Source: CAWJFJ01 sp963800065
GTDB taxonomy: Bacteria; Actinomycetota; Acidimicrobiia; Acidimicrobiales; UBA8190
NCBI GenBank assembly: GCA_963800065.1
Contig: CAWCZO010000009.1
Span: forward strand, 248,001 to 312,000
Reading direction: 5' to 3'
Length of the DNA stretch: 64,000 bases
This document shows, in pieces, positions 24,808 through 34,076 of the stretch. Each line of letters opens with the position of its first letter. Within the stretch, counting starts at the first letter, position 1. The translations under genes and the position numbers were made by a program. Below the pieces are notes generated by a model. That model did no database searches and was not told the origin of the DNA. It worked only from the letters and a program-made list of their open reading frames with translations.

Positions 24808-25962
24808 TCACGTGGCTGTCGGCGCGTCCTCGTGTCCGAACCACCGAGCCACTCGTGTGGACCCCCACTGTCGCTTCTCCTCGGAGAGTGCAGCAGTGGG
24901 TGCGCTGAACTTTGCGACCGGTGTGTCATAGGAGAGGAAATCGACGTCGATGCGCCCCACGAGGTCGTCACCTAGCTCCACGTAGCATCCCGAAGCGCCG
25001 TCGTACGGGGGCGGGACGCTCCCGTCGGTGAGCTGGGAGATGAGCACTTTGGCCACGGTTGTCGCCTCGCCTTCGGCGATTCCTCCGGCACGAGGGACCG
25101 GTGCGCTGGTCACGTCGCCGACGGCAAAGACGCCGGGGAACTTGGTAGCGAAGGTGGCTGGGTCGACGGGGATCCATCCGTCCTCGGCCAGCGCGGAGGC
25201 GGCGACGACCTCGGGAGCACAGTGGACTGGGATCCCCAAGAAGAGGTCGTACGGCAACTGCCGCCCGTCGTCCACATGTGCGATGTGATGCTCGGGGTCG
25301 AGCCGGGTCACCCTCGACGAGGGCCAGTACTCGATGCCATGCTCCTCGAGGATGGCCACGATCGCCAATGAGGTCTTCTTCGAGATCGGAATGGGCATCG
25401 GCATCGGGCTGACAAGGTGGATGGTCGACGATTCACGTAGTCCGCGCCGGGAGAGGTAATCGTGGAGAAGCAGCGCGGTCTCGTTTGGCGCCCCGGGGCA
25501 CTTGAAGACCGGACCGAGCACACTAATGACGACGGCGCCACCGTCGAAACCGGCCAGGGCATCACGGGCTCGCTCGGCGCCTGCGGGCGAGTAAAACTCG
25601 TACCCATCCTCCGCCAGTCCCGGCGTCGCCGCCACGTCGTAGTCAGCGCCGAGCGCGACCACGAGAATATCGGCGTCGTAGGTCGCTGCGTCCGTGACGA
25701 CTCGGCGACGCTCGGGATCAATTGAGGTAATCGTCTCCTGTCGGAACTCAACGCCAGGCTTGGCGATCTGTCGATATGGGTTCCACACCTCGGAGGCCTG
25801 GCGTCGACCGAACATGACGTCGAGCTTCGAGAACCCGAAGATGAACGAGTCGTTCTTGTCGATGAGCGTGATGTGTACCTTGTCGGGGACCGACTCGGAC
25901 AAACCGGTTACGACTTCCAGACCGCCGAAGCCGGCTCCGAGGACGATAACGTGTTTGGGCAT
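24808..25962 (-). CDS. sulfide:quinone-oxidoreductase-like FAD enzyme
   Basis: 384 aa. FAD-binding GxGxxG in VIVLGAGFGGLEVV, second nucleotide motif region VVISVLGPVFKCPGAPNE, and the FAD end motif GVFAVGDVTSAPVPRAGGIA. The KCPGAPNE segment and overall length resemble SQR/flavocytochrome-c-like reductases rather than NADH dehydrogenase 2. The C-terminus is charged, without an obvious membrane anchor. The electron donor is uncertain. It stands alone on the minus strand. Confidence 0.82.
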   Translation of the reverse strand: MPKHVIVLGAGFGGLEVVTGLSESVPDKVHITLIDKNDSFIFGFSKLDVMFGRRQASEVWNPYRQIAKPGVEFRQETITSIDPERRRVVTDAATYDADILVVALGADYDVAATPGLAEDGYEFYSPAGAERARDALAGFDGGAVVISVLGPVFKCPGAPNETALLLHDYLSRRGLRESSTIHLVSPMPMPIPISKKTSLAIVAILEEHGIEYWPSSRVTRLDPEHHIAHVDDGRQLPYDLFLGIPVHCAPEVVAASALAEDGWIPVDPATFATKFPGVFAVGDVTSAPVPRAGGIAEGEATTVAKVLISQLTDGSVPPPYDGASGCYVELGDDLVGRIDVDFLSYDTPVAKFSAPTAALSEEKRQWGSTRVARWFGHEDAPTAT

Positions 25963-26950
25963 GGGGGCAGGGTAACAGGGCTCTTGACTCCTGGCGTCCG
26001 CGGACGGTGCCCGTGAGATGCGGGCCTACCAAGTAGGCGCTCGGGCTCCTCCGCCCGCTCGCCACCGTCCCACTGTCACGGGTGCGGGCGGTGGACGCGC
26101 ACACAAATGCTTACCCATGACATAACTGCAATTTGCGGTCGCAACGTGTATCTACCTGTCGCGCGCTGAAGTGCCGATCCCGATAGGTCCGCCGCCTCCG
26201 CGCTTTTGGGCGGAACCCGTCCGGTAACGCTCTGATCGACGATTTCGCCGTCCGGCATCCCGAAGACGGTCGGTGATTTCCGGACGTGTCGGTACGCCCA
26301 TGCCTGTCTTTGAATTGCCCCGGAGGCGGCGATCAAGAGGTGGGGGAGGGACGGAATCGAATCCGGTGCCGAGTCAGGTAAAAGCCCTGGTCAGGGTCCA
26401 GAGGCTGTTGATTTCCTCTCTGGTGGATTGGTTCGAGAGTTGTCCGCTCACCTCCACTTGATGCGGGCCTCACAGGGCCGTCACTGACTGCGTTGAGAAG
26501 GAACCGGAGCCTGGGCTCTCCGGTCACGACACCTCCCTGGTTACGTCGAGACCAAGATGTTACGAGGAAGCGCGACGCTTGCCGCAGATGAGGACGGCGA
26601 TGATGACTCAACTTGGCGAAGCGGCGGTGGCTGCATGCGCCCACGAGCAGCTGGAGCGCGTGGAGCAGACTCTAGCGGCGATCTACTGCCGTGAGGTGAG
26701 GACGACTGAGGAGGACACCTGGACGCCGGAAGGTTCAAGGATGGCCCTTTAGTGAGTGCTGAGCTACGCCTCCTGAGTCCGACCAGCGGTCGACGACAAG
26801 GCCTTCCAGTGGACGACAACGATGTGTCTTCTCTCCGCGCGCGATGGCGGCGTTGGTCTAGGCTCTCACTCTAGAGGGCGCGCTCAGACCGCCGTGTTTG
26901 AGCATTGGGGTGCCTCGATTGAGGCGGCATTCAGCTCGTTGTCGCGGGGG
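25963..26950. other. intergenic region carrying repeat A
   Basis: Nearly 1 kb with no credible gene on either strand. Apart from repeat A (26171-26458) it contains GCAATTTGCGGTC near 26129, found inverted near 49493. The rest has no recognised structure. Confidence 0.5.
26171..26458 (+). repeat. dispersed repeat A (partner of 48971-49260)
   Basis: About 288 bp sharing an ordered series of identical blocks with 48971-49260: GTGCCGATCCCGATA, CGGAACCCGTCCG, TTCCGGACGTGTCGG, GTGGGGGAGGG and TGGTGGATTGGTTCGAGAGT, ending TCCGCTC-x-CCTCCAC. The last 30 bases resemble the T arm and acceptor end of the tRNA-Ala remnants. Contains no reading frame common to both copies. Confidence 0.65.
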
Positions 26951-27561
26951 TCAGAAGGTACCTGTTGTCCCCGCCGCTCCGAACACGACCTTCTTTAGGC
27001 CACCCGCACCCCTGCAGTTGCCTGCGGTGCTGCCGGTGATAACTGATTGCGTCGACACGGTGGCAAGCGACAACGTCTCAAACGGCACATACGAGCCCAC
27101 CACGGGTTTCGGACCTCCAGTGAATATCTCAGAGCCGGTACCCCCCCCAGGGTTGGTGATGGTCAGAGTGGGGAAGTCGACCCTAGTGGTGACGATACCT
27201 ACCCACTCGACTTCTACAAAGAAGCCAGGAGTCGTGAATGTCATTGTCCCGGTGGGGAAGTACGCCGAGCAGTTGTTCGCACCCACGCCGTGGATGACCC
27301 CTTTACCGGTGATCTTCCCGGTGGTGGGTGGGGGTGTTCCAAGGGTACAGCCGAACACCTTTCCCGAGATATGGATCTCTTCGTGCGTGGCGTGACCGCC
27401 TGTCTTCAACGGCGGCTTAAAGCTGAGTTGCCGACGATCCCTGTACAGGTGGGTGTACCGGTCCCTCGGACCAACGCTGATGCGCTAGTTGCTCCTAGAG
27501 GGATTGCAACCAGTGTGCACAGGACTATTGCAACGCAAACGCTCCCCAGGCTCCGCCTCAT
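26951..27561 (-). pseudogene. secreted beta-rich protein, frameshifted
   Basis: ATG at 27561 starts a signal peptide (MRRSLGSVCVAIVLCTLVAI, ending TSASA) that runs into a stop at 27406. The continuation is in a shifted frame from about 27420 (FKPPLKTGGHATHEEIHISG...), a Gly/Thr/Val-rich domain with cysteines. One extra T in the GCTTTAAG run restores a single frame of about 200 aa. Either a real inactivating deletion or a sequencing error. Confidence 0.6.
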
Positions 27562-27678
27562 CGCTCCCTGCCATTGCCACCATCGTCCCGTGCTCGACAG
27601 AGTCCACCCTTTCGACTCTCCGTGTCTCAGGCCGATCCGAAACCAAATGCTAGACGTTATGGCAGCTTGTCGTAGAAA

Positions 27679-27734
27679 CGCCCATCGCCCATCGCCCATC
27701 GCCCATCGCCCATCGCCCATCGCCCATCGCCCAT
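27679..27734. repeat. tandem repeat, 8 x CGCCCAT
   Basis: Eight perfect 7-bp units. It lies between the shifted secreted gene and the GYD gene, in the upstream region of both. Perfect short tandem arrays change copy number easily and could alter promoter spacing. Confidence 0.95.
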
Positions 27735-27740
27735 TTGCGT

Positions 27741-27793
27741 CCGCCGATTTCCTCGGCGGACAGGCTGCAATTCTGGGCAAGCAGGCTCCGCCT
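27741..27793 (+). repeat. short LGGQA-type repeat, copy 1
   Basis: Reads CCGCCGATTTCCTCGGCGGA...GGGCAAGCAGGCT and would encode SADFLGGQAAILGKQA on the plus strand. Related copies at 28205-28246 and 28537-28589. Confidence 0.6.
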
Positions 27794-27865
27794 GCGCCGG
27801 GCCTCATCTAGCACGCCAGAGGGTAGCGCCCTATCGTGACGGCCACGGCTTACAGGGAGGTGATC

Positions 27866-28282
27866 ATGCCAAAGTATCTGCTCCAAGTGAACGACACACT
27901 CGACGGGATCAAAGGTCTCAAGTCCAAAGGAGGTTCCGCCCGGGTTGCCGTCGTCACCGAGTTGATTGAGGGACTAGGTGGAAAGCTCGAATCCTTCTAC
28001 TTCGCTTTCGGTGATACTGATGTGTATGCCATCGCCGACTTCCCCGACAACGTTTCGGCGGCTGCGGCAGCGCTGGTCGTGAGTGCTGGGGGCGGAGCTA
28101 CAGAGCGAGCGGTGGTTCTCCTCACTGCAGCAGAGGTCGACGCGGCTGTGGCCAAGAAGACGAACTACCGACCCCCAGGCGCTGACCACTCCGTTGCCAT
28201 GTCCTCCACCGACATCCTCGGCGGCCAGGCTGCATTCCTGGTGGGGAGCTTGGATGTCCTGGCGAACTCGGAAGTAGTGTGA
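27866..28282 (+). CDS. GYD-domain protein
   Basis: 138 aa from ATG 27866 behind GGGAGGTG; a GTG at 27836 is less likely. Begins MPKYLLQVNDTLDGIKGL and continues GGKLESFYFAFGDTDVYAIA, the signature of the GYD fold (a small dimeric alpha-beta barrel-like domain of unknown function). The usual GYD domain is ~95 residues; the extra C-terminal ~35 residues contain STDILGGQAAFLVGS, which comes from a dispersed repeat. Confidence 0.85.
   Translation: MPKYLLQVNDTLDGIKGLKSKGGSARVAVVTELIEGLGGKLESFYFAFGDTDVYAIADFPDNVSAAAAALVVSAGGGATERAVVLLTAAEVDAAVAKKTNYRPPGADHSVAMSSTDILGGQAAFLVGSLDVLANSEVV
28205..28246 (+). repeat. short LGGQA-type repeat, copy 2 (inside GYD gene)
   Basis: TCCACCGACATCCTCGGCGG followed by CCAGGCTGCATTCCTGG; encodes STDILGGQAAFL at the C-terminus of the GYD protein. 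Confidence 0.65.
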
Positions 28283-28334
28283 TCACGGACAGAAGCCGGA
28301 CTCTGCCCAAACCATCGAACGCGGAGTCGACCTG

Positions 28335-28535
28335 ATGCAGGCAGAAGTAGTTGAGAAGGCCACGGCCCGATTTGAGCAAGCGTGGGCGACGGCAGTGAGG
28401 GACAAAATGGAATACCTGTCTCCCCCTAATGCAGACATGATTGAAGTACACGAAGCAGCCCTGGAGCTTATTTCAGCGACGGGGACAGCTTCGCTTCACG
28501 AAGCCCTCGAAGTGATCGGCAGTACTGGCCGCTGA
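28335..28535 (+). CDS. small helical hypothetical protein (66 aa)
   Basis: ATG 28335 (MQAEVVEKATARFEQAWATA...). Balanced, acidic and helical, ending ASLHEALEVIGSTGR. 52 nt downstream of the GYD gene and co-directional, so possibly co-transcribed. The ribosome site is weak. Not recognised. Confidence 0.45.
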   Translation: MQAEVVEKATARFEQAWATAVRDKMEYLSPPNADMIEVHEAALELISATGTASLHEALEVIGSTGR

Positions 28536-28536
28536 G

Positions 28537-28589
28537 TCCACCGACATCCTCGGCCGACAGGCTTCACTCCTGGGCCAGCAGGCTGCGCT
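28537..28589 (+). repeat. short LGGQA-type repeat, copy 3
   Basis: TCCACCGACATCCTCGGCCG then ACAGGCTTCACTCCTGGGCC and AGCAGGCT; would encode STDILGRQASLLGQQA. It begins right at the stop of the small upstream gene. Confidence 0.65.
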
Positions 28590-28659
28590 ACCTGGCTCGC
28601 GTCGTATTGGCAGGTCTGAATCGCCAATCCAAAACTCTTCGGCCAGTAGCATCCCGCTG

Positions 28660-29292
28660 GTGACGCCTGGCAGAACGCACACGGGGTCGAGATCGCTCGG
28701 CGGGAGAGTGGCGCTGCTGCTTCTCGGATCGTGTCTGGCCACCGTCTGCTACGCCATCACCATTCGCGCTCGCCTCGGCTTGGGTCCGTTGTATGTGTTC
28801 CAAGACGGCCTCGCCAGACACCTGGGCATCGCTATTGGCACGTCAGTGATGGTGACCGGCTTTGCCTTGGTGATCGTGGCTGTGGGGCTTCGGTCGTGGC
28901 CCGGCCCAGGCACCCTGGCGCTCCCCGTCCTTGGTGGTGAGGGGCTGGACGTGCTTTTGCCGCGACTCCCGAACCTTCATGGTTGGCCACTGCGACTTGC
29001 CGCTGTCTTCGTGGCCACCTGGATGATGGCTTTTGCTGGGGCACTGATGATCCGGGCTTCAGTAGGGGTGGCGGCCTACGACGCCGTGATGCTGGGACTG
29101 CGACGAGTCTTCGGCCGACCCGTCGGCCCGACCCGGCTCGCTATGGAGATGACAGCGCTAATAGCGGGGTGGCTCCTTGGGGGCTCTGTGGGCTTGGGCA
29201 CAGTCATCACCGGCCTGCTCATCGGTCCCGGCATTCAGTTCTGGCTCCGGGTGATCGGGACACCGACCCGAGTTCTTGCACTCGCCACCTAA
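28660..29292 (+). CDS. YczE-like integral membrane protein
   Basis: 210 aa, GTG start. Four to five transmembrane helices: GRVALLLLGSCLATVCYAIT, GTSVMVTGFALVIVAVGL, LAAVFVATWMMAFAGALM and LAMEMTALIAGWLLGGSVG, with conserved-looking GLGPLYVFQDGLA, SVGVAAYDAVMLGL and GLGTVITGLLIGP loops. This is the YczE/YitT-type layout (function unknown, possibly transport or export). Start choice is uncertain. Confidence 0.8.
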   Translation: MTPGRTHTGSRSLGGRVALLLLGSCLATVCYAITIRARLGLGPLYVFQDGLARHLGIAIGTSVMVTGFALVIVAVGLRSWPGPGTLALPVLGGEGLDVLLPRLPNLHGWPLRLAAVFVATWMMAFAGALMIRASVGVAAYDAVMLGLRRVFGRPVGPTRLAMEMTALIAGWLLGGSVGLGTVITGLLIGPGIQFWLRVIGTPTRVLALAT

Positions 29293-29572
29293 CCTGCCTG
29301 GTTTCACGACCGCGATCAGGGAGGTATCTGGGCGAAGGCGGACTCGCCTCTCGCCGGATGTCGTCAGGGTTACCCCCGGGAATCGCCGCTGTCCGCTCAT
29401 AGTGAAGGTGCCGCCAATCACCGCGAACTCTGCCCGTCGGCACGTATATACCGAATATTGAGGATGCGGATAGCGTCGTCAGGTCATAGAGATGATTTTG
29501 GAGATTTGCGGCTGGGGATCTCATTGACCACTCGACGCAATCAGAGCCCGGAATCACGAAGGGGGAAATAGC

Positions 29573-30022
29573 ATGGCCAGCAAGACTCACAGCAAGCGGA
29601 TCCCAGGGGTTCTGCGCCTCGGAGCAGCGGCCACTCTTCTCAGTGTGGTTGGGCTGGTCGGAGCCGGAATGGTCGGTCTTGGCAGCGGCACGGCGTATGC
29701 CTCAGCCGTTCACGCCAATCGCCCAAAAGTCACTCCGAAGCACTACAGCGGCTCCTGCCCCACTATCTTCACCTTTACCGGGACAATCACCACGACCAGT
29801 CCCGGAACGGTGACCTACACCTGGATTCGAAGTGATCACGGGGTTAGTCCAACGCTGACACTCGTCTTCGCCACCGCCGGTACACAGAGCGTCATGCCGA
29901 GCACCTGGGACAGGGGCGTTGTACCTCCCCAAACCAAAACGAAGGGCTGGGAGAAGATCAAGATCCTCTCGCCGGTGGTCAAGACATCGAAGCCCGCCAA
30001 GTTCAAGCTGAAGTGCACGTAG
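29573..30022 (+). CDS. small secreted protein, Ig-like fold likely
   Basis: 149 aa, ATG behind GAAGGGGGAAA. Signal peptide with basic start and long hydrophobic stretch ending around SGTAYASA. The mature ~105 residues are Thr/Val/Lys-rich beta strands (CPTIFTFTGTITTTSPGTVT, YTWIRSDHG, LVFATAGTQSV) with cysteines near both ends (SGSCPT, KLKCT) that could close the domain. Followed by a terminator hairpin. Probably extracellular or wall-associated. Confidence 0.75.
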   Translation: MASKTHSKRIPGVLRLGAAATLLSVVGLVGAGMVGLGSGTAYASAVHANRPKVTPKHYSGSCPTIFTFTGTITTTSPGTVTYTWIRSDHGVSPTLTLVFATAGTQSVMPSTWDRGVVPPQTKTKGWEKIKILSPVVKTSKPAKFKLKCT

Positions 30023-30034
30023 GGTCCGATGGAG

Positions 30035-30054
30035 CGCAGCCGCCGGCTGCGTTT
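30035..30054 (+). terminator. terminator hairpin after the secreted-protein gene
   Basis: CGCAGCC-GCC-GGCTGCG (30035-30051) followed by TTT, 13 nt after the stop codon. A stable 7-bp GC stem with a short T run. Confidence 0.6.
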
Positions 30055-30497
30055 CACGCGCTCTACCGTGCTAGTTGGTGGTGAAAGGCGTCGCTCAAGG
30101 CGCGCCCGATGGCTGCCACGTCCACCAGTTGATCGGCGGGTCGACTGCACTGGCGGGGTTGCGATTCTCGTCGCAATGCATGACGGCTGAGTCTCAACGC
30201 GACACCGGCCCGGACATCTCTGCCCAAGTCGGGTCGCAGCCCCCCGTCGACGTTCCCCGAGGGGTGACAAGGAGAACGCCTCGGTCCACAGTATGTGATG
30301 TCGGAAGAACAGGTCGGGACGGTCGCTCACAAATGTTGAGACAGTGTGAACCCATGTGAACCGCTGACTGTTGTGAGCCCATTGTTCTACCCCCGGTCGT
30401 GACCCGCCGATCTCTCGGCGACGAGCGATGATCGACGACGTGTTCCGCTCGTCACGCCACGCCAAGGACGGCGTGGTGAGGTGCCGAAGGAGCGGTC
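30055..30497. other. intergenic, no gene seen
   Basis: About 440 bases with only low-complexity open frames. A direct GTGAACCCATGTGAACC motif lies near 30348. No family recognised. Confidence 0.4.
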
Positions 30498-30734
30498 GTG
30501 GCTATGTGTAACGGATGCCTTGTCGTTCACCGTGACGGAGCAGTCGCCTATTGCTCCGAGGAACTCGACGGCGGAAAGTGCGACGGCTATGAGATGGCCC
30601 ATCTTGCCGGGATCATGTCCTGCCAGGTGTCGCCGCGTAGCGCTCGATGCCCCCACTGTGGAGATGTGATCCGTCAACGGCTTGCAGCAGCACCCGAATA
30701 CGTGCCTTACCGACAAGGCGGTCTCGCCCACTAG
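30498..30734 (+). CDS. small cysteine-rich protein (zinc ribbon-like)
   Basis: 78 aa, GTG 30498 (or ATG 30504) behind GAAGGAG. Contains MCNGCLVVH, YCSEELDGGKC and RCPHCGDVI: three Cys-x-x-Cys-like pairs spread along the chain, consistent with one or two zinc ribbons. It ends 19 bp before IS3 copy 2. Function unknown. Confidence 0.6.
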   Translation: MAMCNGCLVVHRDGAVAYCSEELDGGKCDGYEMAHLAGIMSCQVSPRSARCPHCGDVIRQRLAAAPEYVPYRQGGLAH

Positions 30735-30753
30735 CTAGATGCCAGAGAGGCAC

Positions 30754-31988
30754 TGAGGGGTCCCCGATAAGTGGTCCAGGTCCTATGCGGGCACTGGTTC
30801 GTGTCGGTAGGTCCAGGCTTGGGCGAATTCGCTCGGAGTGAGCTCGCCGTGGGCACTGTGGGGGCGGTTGACGTTGTAGTCGATGCGCCAGTCCTCGATG
30901 AGGACCTTCGCTTCCAACAGGCTGTCGAACTGCCAGCCGTTGAGCAACTCGTCTCGCAGCCGGCCGTTGAACGATTCGATCCAGGCGTTCTGCCAGGGTG
31001 AACCGGGGTCGATGAAGATCGAGTTCACGCCGTTGAACCGGCACCAGTCGGCCACGGCGTAAGCGATGAACTCCGGTCCGTTGTCGAACCTCACGAAGGC
31101 CGGTGCTCCCCGTTCGAGGGCCAGGCGCTCCAGGGTGGCCACCACCCGGTCGGCATCGATGTTGCGCTCGACGACGATGGCCGGGCACTCCCGGGTGAAC
31201 TCGTCGACGATGTTAAGCATCTTGAGAGTGCGACCGTCCACGGTCACGTCGAACTGGAAGTCGAGGGCCCACAGGGCGTTGGGGGCGATGGGGCTCATAG
31301 CCCCCACGGCCGTGCCGATGCCTCGCAGCGGCTTCTTGCGCTTGCGATAGGGCACCTTCAAGCCCTCAGAGCGCCATAAACGCTGGATGCGCTTGTCGTT
31401 CACCCGCCAGCCCTCCCGGCGGGCCTGCTTGGCTGCCCGGCGCCAGCCCCACCGGGGCCGGGTGATGGAGAAGGCCCGGAGAAACGCCCGCAGGGCCACC
31501 TCGTCGTCCGAGGGGGACGGTTCGACCAGGCGCTGGGTGGAGCGGTGCTGGCCGACGACGGCGCACGCTCGACGCTCGGAGACCCCGAACCGCGTCTGCA
31601 GCGTCTCCACTGCACAGCGGCGACGGTTCGGGGTTAGAAGTTTCCCTCGGCCAGCTCCTTGAGCATCGCCTTGTCGAGCTCGGCCTCGGCCACGAGCTTC
31701 TTCAGCCGGGCGTTCTCGATCTCCAGCTCCTTGAGGCGCTTGGCGTCGTTGGCCTTCATGCCCCCGTACTGGGCCAGCCACCGGTTCCAGGTCGACTCGG
31801 CGATCTCGAGCTGCCGGCACACCTCGTCGAGGTCGGAGCCGCCGGCCATGAGCTTGTGGCCCTCGGCCAGCTTGCGGATGATCTGGTCGGGCGTGTGTCG
31901 CCGCCGTTTGGTCATTGTGCGGTCCTCCTCGCTCCAGTTTGGAGCATCGGACCCGCACGGGCTGGACCACTATCGGGGGATCACCTCA
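30754..31988 (-). mobile_element. IS3-family element, copy 2 (1235 bp)
   Basis: Same ends as copy 1 in reverse orientation. A 4-bp target duplication GCAC flanks it (30750-30753 and 31989-31992). Differs from copy 1 by at least one base near the OrfB end. Confidence 0.95.
30783..31915 (-). CDS. IS3 transposase OrfAB (copy 2, -1 frameshift)
   Basis: OrfA is 31915-31634 and OrfB continues to 30783. Slippery site at 31646-31640 and stem at 31633-31583 are identical to copy 1. The DDE residues (LDFQFD, FDNGPEF, WIESFNG) are intact, and the C-terminal region reads FAQAW. Apparently functional. Confidence 0.92.
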
Positions 31989-32087
31989 GCACAGCCAGAC
32001 GCGCTGAGCGTACCCCTCCAATCCGAGATCATGGGCGGATGAGCGCGCAATATGTTGTCGACCGAGTTGACTGTCGTGGTTATGCGT

Positions 32088-32486
32088 CTACTCGACGAAG
32101 TCGTGACCGGCCCTAATGAGCGCTTGAATGGATCGATCTGCGTCCGAGTGCGGGACCAGTAAGTAGTCGGTGTCGTACGTCGAAACAGCGAAAATGCTGA
32201 CTTGAGCGTCTCTCAGGATGTCGGCCAGGGAGGCCAGGACCCCGATTTGGGACAGATCGATTTGACCCATGACCTTGAGGGCAACCCATCCAGACGAGCA
32301 CGGGACGTCTTCGGGCACCCAATCCCCCGGACAGACAATGGACAGCTCGTCGGTGGTTCTACTTACGGAGACGAAGACGGCGGTTCCCTGAGCCCATTCC
32401 GGGATCGGCTCCGCCGGAGGCAGTCGTGCGATAGCCAGTTCTCCCGGCAGTCGTTGGAGTCTCACAGTCGTAACGTACCGGACCAC
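32088..32486 (-). CDS. ACT-domain protein
   Basis: About 132 aa from GTG 32486; the frame opens at 32591 inside the end of aroA. N-terminal part LPGELAIARLPPAEPIPEWA, then ELSIVCPGDWVPEDV; the C-terminal ACT domain reads GWVALKVMGQIDLSQIGVLA, SLADILRDAQVSIFAVSTYD and DYLLVPHSDADRSIQALIRA. This two-part architecture is the small ACT_7/CASTOR-like family, predicted to bind amino acids. It follows aroA with a 59-bp gap, so it is probably co-transcribed. Confidence 0.85.
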   Translation of the reverse strand: MVRYVTTVRLQRLPGELAIARLPPAEPIPEWAQGTAVFVSVSRTTDELSIVCPGDWVPEDVPCSSGWVALKVMGQIDLSQIGVLASLADILRDAQVSIFAVSTYDTDYLLVPHSDADRSIQALIRAGHDFVE

Positions 32487-32545
32487 GTCACCGCAGCACC
32501 CAACGTGATGTGGATACGGTGTTTCGCCTCCACAAGCGATACGAG

Positions 32546-33889
32546 TCAGATCGCAGTCCAGCCCAGTCCAAGGCGCCCAGCATCTAACCAAAATGATTGG
32601 TAGGTCTTCGACACGGCCTCGGCACCGTCGATGCGCGAGTCACCGATCGCCGCGGCAAGAGCCGCAAACGACATCGCCATCCGGTGGTCGTGGTACGTCC
32701 AGAAGGTTGCCCCGTGGAGCGGCCCGCCTCCGTGTATCGCCACGCCGTCTTCTCTTACCTCGACCTCGACCCCCACTTTGTCCAGCTCGTTCACGATGGC
32801 GGCGATGCGGTCGGTCTCGTGAAACCTCGTGATGGCAACTCCCCGAATGCGCGAGATCCCCGGTACCAAAGCAGCTAGCACAGCGACATTCGACAGCTGA
32901 TCCGGCATGTGAGTCAGATCCATGTCGACGGCCCGGAGTCGTGTGGGTGCGGCAACCGTGACATTGCCGCTGGCCCCCGTTGATACCTGAGCACCGAACG
33001 CCTCGAAGACCCCGAGAATCGAGAAGTCCGGCTGGGTTTCTGCGAGTTGTAACTCCGTCACGGTGACCTCTCCGCCGGAGGCGATCGCGAGGGTAAACAG
33101 GTGCGATGCCGCGCTCGCATCCGGGGGAATCCGCTCGTCAGCGGGCTCGTAGACGACTCCCGCGGGGACCCGGAACCCATCCCCGGACTCGGCGACAGAG
33201 ACGCCATGGCGCCCCATCAGCTGGAGCGTCATGGCGATGAACCCTCGGGCGCCAAGCCCATGATGGGTGAGGACAAGGTCGTCATCGAAATATGGGGCTA
33301 CCAGCAACATCGCGGTCACGAACTGACTCGACTTCGATGCATCCACCGCGACGCGGCCGCCCAGCCGGTGTAAGCGTTCGCCAACGATGACAGGAGCTGA
33401 CTCCCCGAACTCACCTGATCCGCGAACGTTTGCACCGCACTGGCGTAGCGCGGCGAGTAGAGGGCCGAGGGGCCGTTTGCGAAGCGGCCCCCGACCAGTA
33501 ACCGTGATGTCTCCGTGGCCGAGCGCGGCCACTGCTGAGAGGAATCGCAGCGTCGTCCCAGCTAGATCCGCATCGATGAGGATCGGTTGAGCCGGAAGGC
33601 TCCCACCGTTTCCGACGACGGACCAGGATCTCGGAGCGCCAGGGACCGACTCGTCTACGATGGCGACGCCTAGCGCTTGAAGACCCGAGACCATACTGTC
33701 GGCATCGTCGCCTGCCAAGCCGTTTGTGATCCGACTCGTCCCATTGGCAAGCCTGGCAATCACGAGGGCTCTATTGGTGTAGCTCTTACTTCCCGGTACC
33801 TGGACCACGCCCTCGATCCGTGATCGGTTCACCTCAACTGCAAACGCAGATGTCGTTTGCGAGCCCTCTGTGCGATCCCTCGCGCTCAT
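32546..33889 (-). CDS. aroA: 3-phosphoshikimate 1-carboxyvinyltransferase (EPSP synthase)
   Basis: About 447 aa from ATG 33889 (MSARDRTEG); an ATG 27 bases earlier is possible. Shikimate pathway step 6, joining PEP to shikimate 3-phosphate in the cytoplasm. Motifs in order: PGSKSYTNRALVIARLANGT, LAGTTLRFLSAV, ASKSSQFVTAMLL, PDASAASHLF, HETDRIAAIVNELDKVGVEV and DHRMAMSFAALAA. The HETDR form (rather than KETDR) is, as I recall, normal in actinobacterial AroA. No other shikimate genes are adjacent. Confidence 0.95.
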   Translation of the reverse strand: MSARDRTEGSQTTSAFAVEVNRSRIEGVVQVPGSKSYTNRALVIARLANGTSRITNGLAGDDADSMVSGLQALGVAIVDESVPGAPRSWSVVGNGGSLPAQPILIDADLAGTTLRFLSAVAALGHGDITVTGRGPLRKRPLGPLLAALRQCGANVRGSGEFGESAPVIVGERLHRLGGRVAVDASKSSQFVTAMLLVAPYFDDDLVLTHHGLGARGFIAMTLQLMGRHGVSVAESGDGFRVPAGVVYEPADERIPPDASAASHLFTLAIASGGEVTVTELQLAETQPDFSILGVFEAFGAQVSTGASGNVTVAAPTRLRAVDMDLTHMPDQLSNVAVLAALVPGISRIRGVAITRFHETDRIAAIVNELDKVGVEVEVREDGVAIHGGGPLHGATFWTYHDHRMAMSFAALAAAIGDSRIDGAEAVSKTYQSFWLDAGRLGLGWTAI

Positions 33890-34076
33890 GACTTCAGTAT
33901 CGCCCATAACAGCCAATGGCGATCACAAAATGCATTCGAGCGGACCGGGGTGGAAGCGCCGTACCCGAGCGGATCTTGGCCCCAGAATGAGCCTGGAGGT
34001 GGGCATCTGAGACGGCGGATACTGGTCGCGAGGTCGTCACTGTGCTCCATGGACGCCGTGAGGCATGCTTGAGGAC

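Noticed and set aside
27679..27734. CRISPR array
   Set aside because: Units are 7 bp with no spacers; a simple tandem repeat, and no cas genes are nearby.
32546..33889. Active-site change in EPSP synthase (HETDR for KETDR)
   Set aside because: As I recall, the histidine form is normal in actinobacterial AroA, so it is not a sign of altered function.
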